Source of the DNA: Streblospio benedicti
Taxonomy: Eukaryota; Annelida; Polychaeta; Spionida; Spionidae
Length of the DNA: 64,000 bases
Assembly (NCBI GenBank): GCA_019095985.1
Contig: CM032660.1
Coordinates: forward strand, 24,254,864 to 24,318,863
Reading direction: 5' to 3'
Shown here: piece by piece, positions 47,671 to 60,800 of the stretch
Layout of the letters: each line of letters starts with the position of its first letter
Position numbering within the stretch: the stretch's first letter is position 1
The notes under the pieces: model-generated
Database searches by the model: none
Seen by the model: only the letters and a program-made list of their open reading frames with translations
Told to the model about the DNA's origin: nothing
Translations under genes and position numbers: made by a program

Positions 47671-50600
47671 TACGGATGGACTATGTAGATGTCAACAATT
47701 ATATCTAATCGCATTGTAGTTTTACTCTATATTATGCGAGTGATTCCATTCAAGTACATACCATAAGAATATAATTTCACCATTTATCATCAATGCTGCA
47801 GATATTTATGTATAGATAGACAATGAGGAAGATTGACACTCTATAATAGAAATCAATACCCATGCCATTTGGACCATATCATCCCTGTCAAATCTGCCCA
47901 TCATAGCATGGGCTGTTATTCCCAAAGTGGTCCATTCGTGTGAATCCGTCGACGCCTTAAATCATCAGCCCAGTGTTGACTTTGACTTGATTGCATTATT
48001 GACCGTGTACATGTTTCTGTGTATTGTTCCCGTACCCCGTTCCTGGTCTAACACTTTTGTACACTCTCACCTTATATATGATGAATATTACTGGTATAGC
48101 AACCACCAAGTACTTAATAGAATGGCACCCTGGTTATTCTAGCGCAACCCCGCTGCACCAGCCAGCCCGCCTGTTCCTATTAACCCACTCACAAGGCCAC
48201 TGCACCCTGCTCTGTGATCAGCAAATCGCCCTACTTAATGCCGCCTCACTGGCCGCCCATTGTACAGTGTTATTGCGTGTCCATATGGAAATATCCTTCA
48301 CATTTACCGCAACCACTGATGCGTGATGCCAATAATATAGCCACTTAGATCCCGGTCTGACTGTAACGAATGTGTAACCCCGAACGTGTACTTTGAACAG
48401 ATGTAGGTATAAGCAATGTATGTCATTGGGTCGGGTGTATTCTTCCGTTTAAAGCACACCCGGGATGTGATGTGCTAACCAACAATACCTACAATACCAC
48501 AACTGATTGGGCTTCAATATTTGTGACTGTGTGGCTCTAGCTGAATCTCCTTGTTTCTAGGTGCATGTCACTTCTGTAATAGCAATCTATGAAGTAGGAC
48601 ATTGTTCTTCTTGTGATGAACCTAGTTTCTCTGTAAGTCATCCCGTGCCCAGGAATGCAGCATTCTTGCTAAGTATAAAGTAGTCTATAGTAAGGTGCAC
48701 TGGACTAGGTTTAGTTCCTATATGTTACACATACATTGTTAGGACATGTCATCTTCTTCCTTGTATGATTAGGAACACGTACACTTTAGTACGGGGAAAG
48801 ACACATGAGACCTAGTTCTACCTTAGTCAACCGGTGGGTCAGTATGCCTGGCAGCATATTATCGTTGAGAAAAGGTCCTCTATAACTATCATCCATCACC
48901 TGGTTCGCTGTGCCACGGTCGCCGGGGACGCCCGTGACGTTGTGCGTGTCAGCATCACTGTGGAGTTTTTCTACGAGGGAGGCCTTTCGCAGAACGTGGT
49001 GAAACATCGGCCATCCTATTCCGTCCAAGGCAGCTTGGTAGTGGTTGCACATAGAACCAGTTCAACAACAACACAACACATCTAATGAACTGTTTATAGT
49101 CATAAATGGAAAATGCAGCATGAACCTATCAAAGTAACAGTGAAGGTAAAATGGCGTAATGTACTCACTGTACATTAATTAGCTGGATAATGTCATGGTG
49201 AAGTCATCTGGTGTTCAGATGTTACCGGGTAGATGAAGGCGGATTATCTTACATGACCCTATAATCTACGTGTTCTCCGCGAATTACCTCAGTGCCCGAC
49301 CTGTACCATCAAACAAGACTCACACGGCAGTGTCAACAATTTAGCTCACCCGCTGACGTTTTATAAGATCGGAACTTGAGTATCTGTGAGCAAGTGTAAA
49401 TGAGTAGTTTAGTTTAATATCATTCTTATTCGAATACATTAGTATGACAATTAGTATTGTTGTTATTACTAAACAGTATATACACGTAGATCAGCCAGTA
49501 CATAAACTAAATGTGTTAGTGATGTCCACAGAACACACGCATGACCGTGAAGTCAACATACTATGAAAATAAACATCTCACTGCGATTTGTAAATTATAA
49601 AGCTGTAGCTTTGTACACGTAGCTGGTGATTAACAAACCTTTGTTCGTGAATTTAATGGAAGACCAGAGACCAGCCATACCACCTCACAGTGGCACGTCT
49701 ATGTGATGCGGGGTTGCTCGAGTGCTCCTCTCAACTGATGTGTCATCTTAGGGACCATTTCTCAGACTACGTGGACCACGTATGGTATGTTGTGGGTGTT
49801 TGGAACCAATTCTAGGGAGGACTCGAGCTCGGAACAAAATGTTATGTATATCTGAACTGATTGTGTGTACTTAATATTACATCTTTAAAATCACCTTGCA
49901 AAACTGGAGGGTGTGTTTGTGCAGAGGGCATTGGCAGATTGTTTTTTGTCTGTACAAAAGCCACATTCACACATTCACTGGTTGCGTTCCTACTTTACCG
50001 AAAGGCTGGGTCCATTGGAGAAGGAACTCGCCAGTCTACTGTGTCATTTATCAATGTCATAGTCCAAAAAACATAACGTTATTGTTGCCTGCAGCCAATT
50101 AATACAACTCCTTTGCATAACTGTTGCTGATTTCAAACATTTCTATGCAATAGCTACTAGAGACATCATAACTTGGAATTCCCAGATTAACAGCTCATTA
50201 TGTTAAAAGCTGTCTATTGCTTTAAATGGTTAGATTTCGTACACAAGGTGTGTCATGACCGAACGTTTGGTTGGATGTGAATGAATGCAACCCTAAAGAA
50301 ACAGCAGCCGCCACCATTATGAGTCCGCAGACGTGGTCCCGATGAATGGACGCACTTTTAATAGAGTTGTTTAAGCCTATTGTCAGGAATACAGTATAAT
50401 TACTATTGCGGACTGTCAATGGAGCAGGCGTATTGTATGTATAAGTATTGTCAGCACTTCCAAGTCCATCGTGGCCCCTGGGCGGGGGCATTCCATCCAT
50501 TATCGTCCTCGTTTCGAATGTTGCCCACACATGGGCATCACAGCACCTATGAGATGCCCATAGGCACACCCAGGTGGGCGCAGGTTGTGCGCCCTCCTTT

Positions 50601-52686
50601 TTCCCACCTAAATACTGAATTCTAATGAGGTTTTCAGCATTTTCGCCATCGATTGTCCATACAAAACCATGAGATCCCTCAAGTCCTCTCCTCGTTTCTA
50701 ACACACGTCAGTGCACCGGTACATTGTTAGAAATCCGGGAATCTGTCACTGGTGTTTGTTGACTTTGCGTTGACTTTACTGTTGGTATTTTCCTCCAAGC
50801 GCTATGCGAGAATGTAATAAATCACACTCTACCTTTTAGTAACCAAGTGATTGTGTCGTTGTAATAAAGCCGGTTCCACTGATTTAAAAATTAACCCAGT
50901 TGACACCCCATGCTCACCTTCAAAATGTCATTTTAGTTGGGGTTTTGGCATCTTCGTGACCCTATATGCCTAAGCAATCTTTAAAATTCTGCAGATGCGC
51001 CCCGCCCTTTTTTCCTGAAAATTTGAATCTGTCATTCGACGATATACTCGTAACCACATAATTGGATTTATGCATAGCAGTAAGTAACCACTATTGAAAA
51101 CAATTGGAACGAAACATGTACATGTTTGGCCACTACCCAGGTTCCGCCTCCTTGCCAGAATCAACCATAAACCATAGCGGCTGGGAAAAAGGTCCCCGTT
51201 TGAGGATTATGGTAATACGGGTCAATGGTCAAGGGTATAGAAGAGATGTCATGGTATGGCCCAGCAACTGTCATCTGTCTGTATACCAAATATGTGGGAT
51301 GTTTACTAATATACATAATTTCTAATTTCTAATATCCATGAATATATTCATGGCCTTGAAAATGAAGATAATTATCCTACATTTATGAGCAACTTAACAG
51401 TATCCTTCTGGTCTCGCAGTCCCGTCTTCTTTGAAAGGACTAGATGACTTCATATTTCTATTCATTAGTCAATAGTGTGTTAAAGATTACTCTAGCCCAT
51501 GTATGTCATCGTGACATCGCAACAAACAGCTGGGATAAGGTTCTAACTGAGGAACCTAACAGCATTTATCACTATATGCAGTTCTCTTATCACAGCACCC
51601 ACTCCACCCATGTGAAAACATGTCGGCCCCACGTGACCAATACGTCACAGCCTGCTCATCACGTGGCAGCGTGACCTTCACAGGGGCATCATTAATTTGC
51701 ATGTCACCCCCATTGTGTTGAAGAAAAAAACACAAATGAAAAATGTGCACAAGTTAAATTTTAGGTAAAAATACATGGTACGGGAAATTCCTTTTATGTA
51801 TATTGGTTCTTATTTTCTGTATGTGTACCGTTTGACCTATTGATGACTATGATGACTATCCATGTAGTCTGCGAAAAATAAAGGAAACTGGCAGCAATGT
51901 TGCGTGTACAATTTGCGGTATTACCTCAAATTAAGGCCAATAGCACTAAAGCAATAAACAAGACCACCTCTACAATAAAAACAATGTTTCAAGGCCCCGT
52001 TTGTCCCGCTGTATCACTACTATTAAGATGTTATGTTACCCCCTTAAAATAATTCCAAATAATTTTCGTTTACTGAAAAGATTATCAGTACAAATACTCC
52101 GCGTCCGTGTACAATTATTGAAATATGTGATACAAGGCACTTACACAACAATATTCAGCTTATAATTTAATATTTTATAGATGACTCCATATTATGCAAA
52201 GGAGCCGCGTCATCTAACTGAGTAGTAATATACCCGTTCACAGGTATTTTTGTTTTCACCGGCTTGCACCAGAGGTCGCACCAGCACTTTGTATCTAGAG
52301 CAAAAATACCCACAGCCCAAATCTAGCGGGCAACGCACATGTACATTGCGTATACGGGATTTTCCAAGGCAGAGTGTAAATGCAAATTATGCTAAAGTGT
52401 GGCTTATATGTCAAAGCCTGAACCCGGGTATCAGACATAATATCAATGGCAGAACCCTGTTTATTCATGCTATGTGATATTGACTCATGCACGTGGGCCT
52501 CTGTGGAATTCCCAAGTATAACATAGAAAATGAGTTTCGACCTGTCAAATTTATTTGACTCCTCCCTCTCATTTAAAACATATTCAACCTTCGAATTCAT
52601 CGGTAGGAGAGAAAAAAACAATGTCCACAAAGAAAGCTGTTTTTATTAACAACTGTATATATATTTTCCACAGGTTTGCTTGTGAA

Positions 52687-52861
52687 TTCAATTTTACTCT
52701 CACTGCTCTTGCAAGCAAGCTCCTACCACGATATTGATATAACTGAAGACACAGCTTCCATTAGCCTATATCAAGTGCCCCTAACGGGACTCGAACTCAC
52801 GACCTGGTTATCAATACCGTCGTAGGAGCTTGCTTGCAAGAACAGTGAGAGTAAAATTGAA
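52687..52861. mobile_element. tRNA-like MITE family T in the right arm
   Basis: Partner of 45707-45881. Same 175-base length and ends; the middle reads ACGGGACTCGAACTCACGAC (B box in reverse). Confidence 0.8.
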
Positions 52862-52976
52862 AGCTTTTTTTACGTTTTTTTTTATATTTAACTCATGAGC
52901 CCCCCGGTCAACTCATTCGCTAATATTACCACAGTAAGACTAAATTCTTTTTACAGTCACATTCTAAAAAAACTAA

Positions 52977-53138
52977 ACACGGTAGGACCTTTCAATCAAA
53001 AGCCACCCAATGGCCAGGGTAGGCTGAAAATAGCCACAATGGAGGTGGTCTGTTTATAAATGTTAGGGGCCGCAAGATAGGGTCTTATTATAGCGGTGTT
53101 CTCCTTATAGAGGTGGCTTTAATTGGAGGTTCTACTGT
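52977..53138. mobile_element. Family G MITE in the right arm
   Basis: Partner of 45433-45594, inverted, with the same ends. Confidence 0.7.
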
Positions 53139-53929
53139 AAACTGCCCTCGTGCACCGCTTTTCCTGTCTCTTTATTGGCTCGTCAGGTTTTGGCATTTTG
53201 CCTACAATGACTGCACTTAATATATGCATGCAGCGTCCCGACAAAGTGGCACCACTCTGAAGATGTCTGTGTCATCATCGCCTCTATAATACGAGTGTCC
53301 GCCGTCTGGCTTCTTTTTACTGTAGGCCGGTCATTTGCACCGGCAGATCCAGGTTTTCCTAAAAGGGAGGGGTGCATTTCCTGGAATTTATGGCTTTAGT
53401 GTGTGAAAAATCTGCACCTTATATGAACTTAATTGAAGATGTATCTCCAAAGCAGCCACTGGTCATGGTCCAAACCACAGGGGCGCAGATGTCTGGTGTA
53501 CTCATATTTCACTAATAGCGTTTCTAACAGGATCAGGATTCTGCAAATTTCCAATCTTAGTATTCATTTCAGTTCAGCATAACATTGCACAGCAAGACCT
53601 CTGTCTTGTAATTTGGGAACTCTTGTGTGGTATGTCCCACAATGGGTGTGGCCGGGTGGGGGTGGTAGGGGCTGTAACAACACTTTGTAATGTATTATAC
53701 ATTAAGCAATTATAACCATCTCAAAGTGAATGTCACATACAGTGGGGCTTCTCTATTATGATCACCCGTGAGCTTGTTTTGGGAGATTTCAATGGAGAAG
53801 AACTATAGAGGTGGTCTTAGTTCCAGCTTAGCCTGTGCGAATATTTGCTTTATGGAAGCACGCCCATACACCTTACACTAAGCACACACTCAGTGTTACA
53901 AAACAAAATAAAGGCTTACCACCGCCCTT

Positions 53930-54152
53930 AAGACATGTTACAAGTAGCACACTGTCCTATGGTTCCTACACGTTAAAACGTCAATGTGAATGATGAGCAC
54001 ACACATGCGCTACTGGAAGCAGATGTTATATACACACCCGGTAGTTGAGAAAGATAGAGTGACAAGGATGCTACCCATGTCCTGGCGTAAATTCGACCGG
54101 GCGTATGGAAAGCAGACTTTAAAAGTCATACATTTAAATACATTTACATACA
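53930..54152 (+). mobile_element. Decayed SINE of family S inside the right arm
   Basis: Plus-strand partner of 43841-44062: GCACACTGTCCTATGGTTCC, GTAGTTGAGAAAGATAGAGTG, GATGCTACCCATGTCCTGG and a tail with ACATTTACATAC. Confidence 0.6.
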
Positions 54153-55124
54153 CCCCCACCCCTCCCCAGTCGGTTGGTGATGCGTTAAGTCGCCGCGCCG
54201 GCGCCGCATCGTCAATGGGCCGAGCCCAGTCGGGTGGCGAGCTCGTAATCTGGGAGCTCGGAGCAGCCGCGTGAAAGCCAATTTCAGCGTAAGCTGCTGG
54301 TGTTACATGGTAACAAGCTGTGAAATGTAGCGGGGAAGACGCTCATTGAAATTCCACTTCTGAGCTGATGATGCATCGTGGTGATATTAAAATATAAGCG
54401 TCACTTCCCTCAATGGGTTATGAATCAGTTTACGGCCTATAAAGACAGCTCACGGGACTGGCTTAAACTGTCTTCATAGAGATGGGGTTTCTTATAAATT
54501 GCTTTCGCTGTGAAAGCTTCAAGGTGGATTCTTAAAATATAGATTGTCTGATTAGAGGTTATGCTCTAATTCACTGAAATATGTGTGCACAACACTTTTA
54601 CACTCATCGTCGGCTTTCACAGCTTGCTCACTCACACTGCCTTAAAGTCCTTGTTCATACCTATATACTGCGTATATAGTCGTGAGATATAAAGATGTTT
54701 TACACTAAGACAGCTCAAATTGCCTCAAAATGAAGAAACAAAAAGTGTAATGACGAATAATGTCTTACTGCAAAGCAATATGGCGACGCACCATGTTCCA
54801 TCCGAATCCAATTTCATTTTTTCACAAACAAACTATGTTTGAACTAACAAAATAACACCGTTATAAGCGTTCCACACACATTGTAAGTGACTGGTTATTT
54901 GCATCTCGGGACAGAGCGTATTAGTGGCGAGTGTGGTGACTGTTGCCTGTGTGTCCAGGGCTGACACACTCTATAGCCGCACGCGTCTGTCCGCGTGACG
55001 CGCCATTTCCTCACCTGTCTCCTTCAATCTGTGCTCACTGCCGTGTGTTTGTTTTACGCAGAATAGGTGTACGTTTGTTTTAAGGGTTTAGACTTTTGTA
55101 TCTGCGAATGAATGTCGCAATACG

Positions 55125-55620
55125 ATCATTTGATGTGATTTTCTCTTCAATTCATGATCTTTCTGTGATGCAAATACATTCATATGTTAATTATGACTGT
55201 GTCAGATAAAAATAACAAATAAAGTGTTATGTTTCTATTATATACATATTTTAATAGGTCAAATTATCGAACAAGTCTGTGTTGTCTGTACCAGTCGTGT
55301 CTGGGGTCCATGTGGACCCCAATAAAATGGCTTTTGTATTGGTCCTTATGTATAACCAAAGAAAATAATTTTCATTCTTGATAATGGGAAGATATGCGCT
55401 GACAACTTTATTTAAGGCCTTCAATCAAAAAAAAATCCAATGCACCCTGCATTTTCTGTTCTCAACGGGTGTGGGGTCCATCCGGACCCCAAACAAATAT
55501 TTTTTTATGTACGTCCTAATATTTAACTAAATGAAATAATATTCGGTACTGATAAAGACAAGATATAGGGTGACAACTACTTAAAAGGAAATGAAGATAT
55601 ACCAAGCGGATAAAAATATA
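55125..55620. other. Right-arm-specific block with two palindromic motifs
   Basis: It replaces the 843 bases found at this place in the left arm. Two units about 170 bases long each start with a GGGGTCC..GGACCCC palindrome and share TGAAATAAT-like, GATAA and GACAACT blocks. It resembles a non-autonomous transposon, but ends and target duplication were not found. Confidence 0.5.
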
Positions 55621-56656
55621 TCATCTCTATCTTTTTTCTCCATCATAAAATGCACACATTAGAATGATTTTTAATAGAATAAAAAATTCCATCATCAGTG
55701 GAATATAGAGACCTAGTAAATCGTCTACATGTTTCGCCAGACTGTCTTGATATGATCTGCAAATTGTGTAAGCTTACCACAAAATAAAAAACACTTTAGT
55801 AATTGAGGTAACTTAATTTGAAATGAAATTTCCCTTTCGCAATAATTAGCATTTTATCAGACATCATGCAGACAGAACATTTGAGGAAAGTATATTAATA
55901 CTACATCAATTTAAACCTTTATGTCCTATGTTTTATTCCAGTGATGCTCGCAAATGACAATTCATAATTGATTATACCATTCCTGAGTACGCTTCAATAC
56001 ACAACATTTTGATACTGAAGAACGTTGTCAGCATGTACACTCTCTCTAATAGTGCATCTCGCCATTAGGCACATTTCGTGTTAGGACGCTCTTTACCCTG
56101 TTTGGGATAAGCACAAGGACATTCATAAATAGAAACAATTATTTGCTTGTGGTGCATGGAAATTTTTGAGTGTCTTAAAAGTTCTAGCAAAGTCCACACA
56201 TCCCTATACAATTTCAGCAGTTGACAAAACTGCATACAATTTTGCCTCTCTATTAGAAACAATTTTAGTTTTATGAATGTTTAGGGACTGTCAGAAGTTG
56301 CCTTGTATTAAAGGTAGCCCAAGAATCTGAAAGATGGTCTTTATTGAGGTTCCACAGTAAAACATTTCTTTTTAAATGCTGAAGTCAGCTACATGCTGTA
56401 ATAAAAGGAAGCCCACGGAATAAAACAAGTGCGCCCACACGTGTGAGAGCATTAAGACAATGCAGCCTGTAATCTGTCTATAAACAGCCCGCGTCTCGCC
56501 GGCCGCTATTCATCTTGCCGAGCCGTCAAACCTGCCATCATTATTCAACCAAAGTATTTTCACCTTTCAATCATGGGGGCCGAAGGAAAGGCTTGTGGTC
56601 TGTGTTCATTCCTTTCTTTACTAGATGAGACAACTGCAAAAAACTGAGACCATGAG

Positions 56657-56962
56657 CATCGGCAAAATGCCAAGAGGAGTTGAAAACGTGTCATGATGTA
56701 AACAGCAAAAGAATCAACGATTTAGAGAATGAGTTAGAAACCAGCAAACTTGAAATTTCAGAGTTGAATGCCAGGATTCGTGCTCTGGAGACGGAGTTGA
56801 ATAGGCAACAAACTGAAGCAGTTAGAATCCCGCCAGAAGACAGCACAGTGATTAGAAATAAAGAAACGGAAGCTTTTGGCTTCACCTACGAACTGTCTTC
56901 TACAATGTCCCTCAGTCATAACGTCCCCATCACCTTTGACAACAAACTGTTTGACTCCAGCG
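56657..56962 (+). CDS. Coiled-coil plus C1q-domain protein, exon cut by gap (partial)
   Basis: The open frame runs from after a TGA at 56653 into the gap. After a short KCQEELKTCHDVN start comes about 35 residues of heptad-patterned Leu/Ile/Glu (DLENELETSKLEI onward), a coiled coil, then a linker and EAFGFTYELSSTMSL with VPITFDNKLFDSS. The last part is the start of a C1q globular domain (family form AFSA....L....ITFD..L.N.G). Such secreted coiled-coil C1q proteins trimerise and act as lectin-like recognition molecules in invertebrates. The true 5' boundary is not settled. A weak 3' site (CATGAG) precedes 56657, while a stronger one (TTTCTTTACTAG, 56622) opens into another frame that stops at 56692-56694. 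The signal-peptide exon was not found. TTG at 56680 is internal, not a start. The exon begins within 40 bases of the outer edge of the inverted duplication. Confidence 0.75.
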
Positions 56963-57062
56963 NNNNNNNNNNNNNNNNNNNNNNNNNNNNNNNNNNNNNN
57001 NNNNNNNNNNNNNNNNNNNNNNNNNNNNNNNNNNNNNNNNNNNNNNNNNNNNNNNNNNNNNN
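56963..57062. other. Assembly gap (100 N)
   Basis: Exactly 100 N inside the C1q domain. The 57063 side looks like intron. Confidence 0.99.
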
Positions 57063-57261
57063 TTTTAAATCATACATTTTGTTTATCACAATATACATAT
57101 TAGCTAGAATTCGAGAACTTCTTTTGTATGTGTTCGAATCGCAGTTATGGTGAAGGGTCCAGTGAGCAGGTTGTGTGCTTATTTTGACTATCTATTTACA
57201 GCTTTATCGTAGGTCACTTCATTTGGGCAGGGGATCGAATATATGGGATGCACTTCGCATG

Positions 57262-57342
57262 TGGGGGGGGGGTGGGGTGGGGGATTTGTATTGTTTTTGA
57301 TTTATTTCATTTTTAGCGGTTGGTGTGTGTGGTGGGGGGGGT
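57262..57342 (+). repeat. G-rich tracts with G-quadruplex potential
   Basis: A run of ten G, then TGGGG, then TGGGGG at 57262-57283, and TGGGGGGGG at 57334-57342. Four or more G runs lie on one strand within 80 bases, downstream of the C1q exon and presumably in its intron. Confidence 0.7.
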
Positions 57343-57504
57343 AAAAATCATACCATAATGGTCTCGTTGTTTTACACACCACTGGGTCATATTACAGGAC
57401 ATCTGCATTGTACTTCACAATGCTAATTTTCATGGTGAGTGTATCTTTACATAGTATGAAATTGTCTCACAATTTTGTTTGATTATTTTACAAAGTGCAC
57501 TTGC

Positions 57505-57801
57505 TGGTCTGGGTTCGATTCCCGGTCGGGTCTAATGGTGGGTGTTGAGCAAACCTACCTCTAACACGGTGCACACTGCTCCGTGGTACCGACACGTTAA
57601 ATAGGTACAGGTCAGGCGAGTGAACGATAATGTGGTTGATTAGCACGTCTGCGCTACGGTAGCCAAAATATGTGTTGCATGCTCCCAAGGGAGTTGAGAA
57701 AGATATAGTGTGAAAAGGATGCCACTGACGTGGTGTATATGTAGAGTCGTCTGATCCTTCGGGGAAGAAGACCATAAATCAGACATTTACATTTACATTT
57801 A
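57505..57801 (+). mobile_element. tRNA-derived SINE, family S, 5'-truncated
   Basis: Starts just before a perfect B box (GGTTCGATTCC) and lacks the A box. The body matches 30746-31103 through CCGTGGTACC, CACGTTAAATAGGTACAGGT, GAGTTGAGAAAGATATAGTG and ATGCCACTGACGTGG. The tail is ACATTTACATTTACATTTA. Confidence 0.85.
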
Positions 57802-60800
57802 TGTCTGATATAGGGTTATTGGTTATCAGCCAGTACTGGAGAATGATGACCAATGAAAGTACACGGTTACTGTGTGATATTAAACACAATGACATAATGT
57901 GATAATATTAAACACAATGACGACTGATTTCTTTTTCCTTATAGCATTTTACGGGACGAGGGTGAACCAATCATGGACTTTTATCAAAACAAATCAATAA
58001 CCCTTCATGCTGTAGCTTTCATTTTTGTTCCCAGCTAAAGTGTTTGTTTTGTATGACCACAATTGTTGCTTTGACTCGCGGCATATTACATGTGAGGCAA
58101 GACAATCAATGCGTCAACGATTGTCAAGTGTGTTTTCAAAGCATTGGCGAATTTGTCCCCAACTGAAAACTCAAATGAGTCTTTTCTGAATTGCGACTAA
58201 ATTTATATTTCAACAATGTCATTGTTGTTAAAGGGAGTACATGTAAAAGGGTAATCTTTTAGGCCGTAGAAATGGTTCCGACACAAAGACTACACGTTGA
58301 AAAGTCCCATTTTATATATCTGTATTGTAGGTCTTTGTAAATTTCTTTCCCTGCTCAGTCCAAATGCGATTTAATTACTATAGAAGTTGTTTAAAGCTAA
58401 CAGAAATTCAGGAGTTCCGTGTGTCGCAAGACAGTTAGAAGGGCTAAGACCACACCGCCATGGTCTTGCTAATAACCACATATAGTCATGTATTAACAAT
58501 ATTATCTGTGGTAGTAGGTCAAATATAACAAATTCAGTGGTACGAAAACTTTTAAAAATAATAACAAAATAAAATTACTGGTCACAGTCATTGTTATATG
58601 CTTGAATGGCCTCTAAATGGCTTGTCTAGGGTTAGCTGAGTTAAAACCATAAATATCGGATCACAGCACTACTTCACAACCCAAGTTGATTTTACGCAAC
58701 TCACTCCTTGCTGTTGTTAGACAAAGATTTTCCTGCACCCCCACAAATCTCAAACTCGTTTTGCTTCATCTAGAGGCATGCACTGGCAGATTCAGGTTCT
58801 CCGAAAACGAGTACAGATGAAGAATTCCACGAAGCACACACGGGTGAAAACATGGGTAGTTAATGTCAGTGTGAAAAGTGGGTCATAATGGGTGTCTGGA
58901 ATAGCTAATTTCCCCTAAGAGTGACAGGGTGGCATTCGGCAGATTTGAATTGGTCACTTAGAAAGACACAATAACAGAACAACCCCGTGTCATGTTAAGA
59001 GTATAGCATACAAAGGATTATATGACATTCTCTAAACATGACACCCAGTGCACAACGTTAAGCGAGGGGCACATTCGACCTTGCGGGCGTATTCTCCGGA
59101 AGGCGTGTTGAGGTCTGCGGCGTCTACGACGTTTTCCGCAAGCATTGACAAAAATACAGCTGTGGGCACATACGAACGGGCTCCGTGCGTTAGGAATGCG
59201 TAGGGACAGGGAATTGTTTGTTTGAGGTGGACGGGCGATCAACATGCATTGAACGTGCGTTGTACTCGCGTATAACTTACGCTCTACGCACCGTGTTATT
59301 ACTAAAGTACGGCATTCACACATTTATAGTACAAAGAACGCACTGCACCACATGTATCTGTGCCGACAACGTGCGGCTAAATAGTCTGTGATTATGCAAC
59401 GATTAGCATAATTAAGGTCTCCGCACTGGCTCCTTACGGTCAAACCATGATGTAGGGTGGCCGTGGCGGCCACCCTACGGCCTTTAAAAACGTTGCGCGA
59501 GGCGCACCTAACACTCACAGATCTATTTACGATCTCCATGCGTTTTTGGTCGTAGACTGCCTGTAGACAGCCCTTGAGGCGTAATGTGCCCTAGGCATAA
59601 CGGGCTACCCTCCAATCTACAACATAGCAATGTATAATACATTGCTTCTTTCTATTGTCAAACGATATAAGCTAACCAGGTGCTGAGTTTACATGGTAAA
59701 ACTATACTTTAATGTCACCTGCACTGACAATGGAATTCGTTTAACAATTTCCCACCAGCATATGTCAATACCACAGAAGAATGGACACACCAATCTGAGT
59801 GATCGGCACAGGGTTCTCTTTGATTCGAATGTCTTATTTAATTAATGTTTGGCCATTCTACACAATCTGGATGTTGTACTTATAAATGTTGGACTTGGCA
59901 TGCTTCAGGATCCACTAAGTTGCTATATTAAAACAGTCTTCAATGTGACATTGACAGACATCCTAGATGTGGAGCGAACATATGTCCTCCCGTTTTGGCC
60001 CTAAAATGAGGGTTGTGTTATCTCTGCCAGCTTGTGTGTGTAAAATACATGATGTCCACCGGGTTCTAGAAATTCTGGAGGTGACAGGGTATTAGTTACA
60101 AACAGCATTCCCCGTAGCCGGTCAATGTTCAGCAATAAACACTAGATCACCGAGTGGGTCTTTATAGCAACCCTGATATTTGTATCATTCACTGCCAATT
60201 TGCTGGAATCCAGTTGGACCATTTTCATTTGCTCCGATAAGGCTTACTCACTTACTCGTGTTTGCAGTGCAAATTTGTTGTAGGCCTACATGTGGTACAT
60301 GCACATAACATGGACGAGGAAATAGATACCTCATTCCTAAGCGGCTGTTTGTCTAGTGTTACTGCACGAGACAATACCAGCAGCAGTCGTGGCGGAGACT
60401 ATTTGTGAACATTGCTACAAGTAGGTAACATATACAGATTCTGTACACATGTGTGCAGCAAATCATGGCTGTGTGCATGTTGTCATATGGACACCAGCTT
60501 TCATGTAATGCATATGCTAATATATATGCGGCTTGCTGAGGCTATGGTCGTGTTGTACGTGACACATACTATTTGCTACATCTGGTAGTGCCGTTAAATC
60601 GAACAGGGTGGCACAAGAGAGCCATCAAAGACAGGATCACTAACATTATTGGAAACTCATCACAAACCATTTCCCCACGGTGGTGATGTTTCCTGGCTTG
60701 GCTGGTGACCCACTGTGTCTACTTACTTACTATGTATTGACCATTAGCCTTGCCGCAGGGCACTATGCATTTGATTATTACAGATGCATAATCTAACTTT

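Larger units (their letters stand above)
45918..52645. other. Spacer between the arms of the inverted duplication
   Basis: 6.7 kb including a 100-N gap at 45985-46084, only about 70 bases from the left arm edge. It holds two family G MITEs (47192-47371, 47513-47670) and a third fragment near 51930-52012. No gene I can support. The best coding-looking stretch is plus 48841-49030, which starts after GTGGGTCAG and has alternating hydrophobic residues (VVRVSITVEFFYEGG), but it lacks a firm 5' splice site. The minus frame at 50222-50704 has no family resemblance. Confidence 0.4.
52646..56622 (-). repeat. Right arm of a large inverted duplication
   Basis: Inverted partner of 41003-45917, without the TTAA insertion. 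Its unpaired block, about 55125-55620, carries two copies of an 18-base palindrome of form GGGGTCC-NNNN-GGACCCC (55303-55320 and 55473-55490), 170 bases apart, each followed by a related AT-rich stretch. The frames in this arm (53183-53377, 53990-54274) are shared shadows and I do not call them genes. The outer edge ends in CTTTCTTTACTA, immediately before the C1q exon. Confidence 0.92.

Noticed and set aside
50222-50704. 160-codon minus frame
   Set aside because: Open by chance as far as I can tell: mixed composition, no domain, no splice signals in phase.
57262-57342. Telomere or switch-like G repeat
   Set aside because: Irregular G runs without a fixed unit; kept only as G-quadruplex potential.
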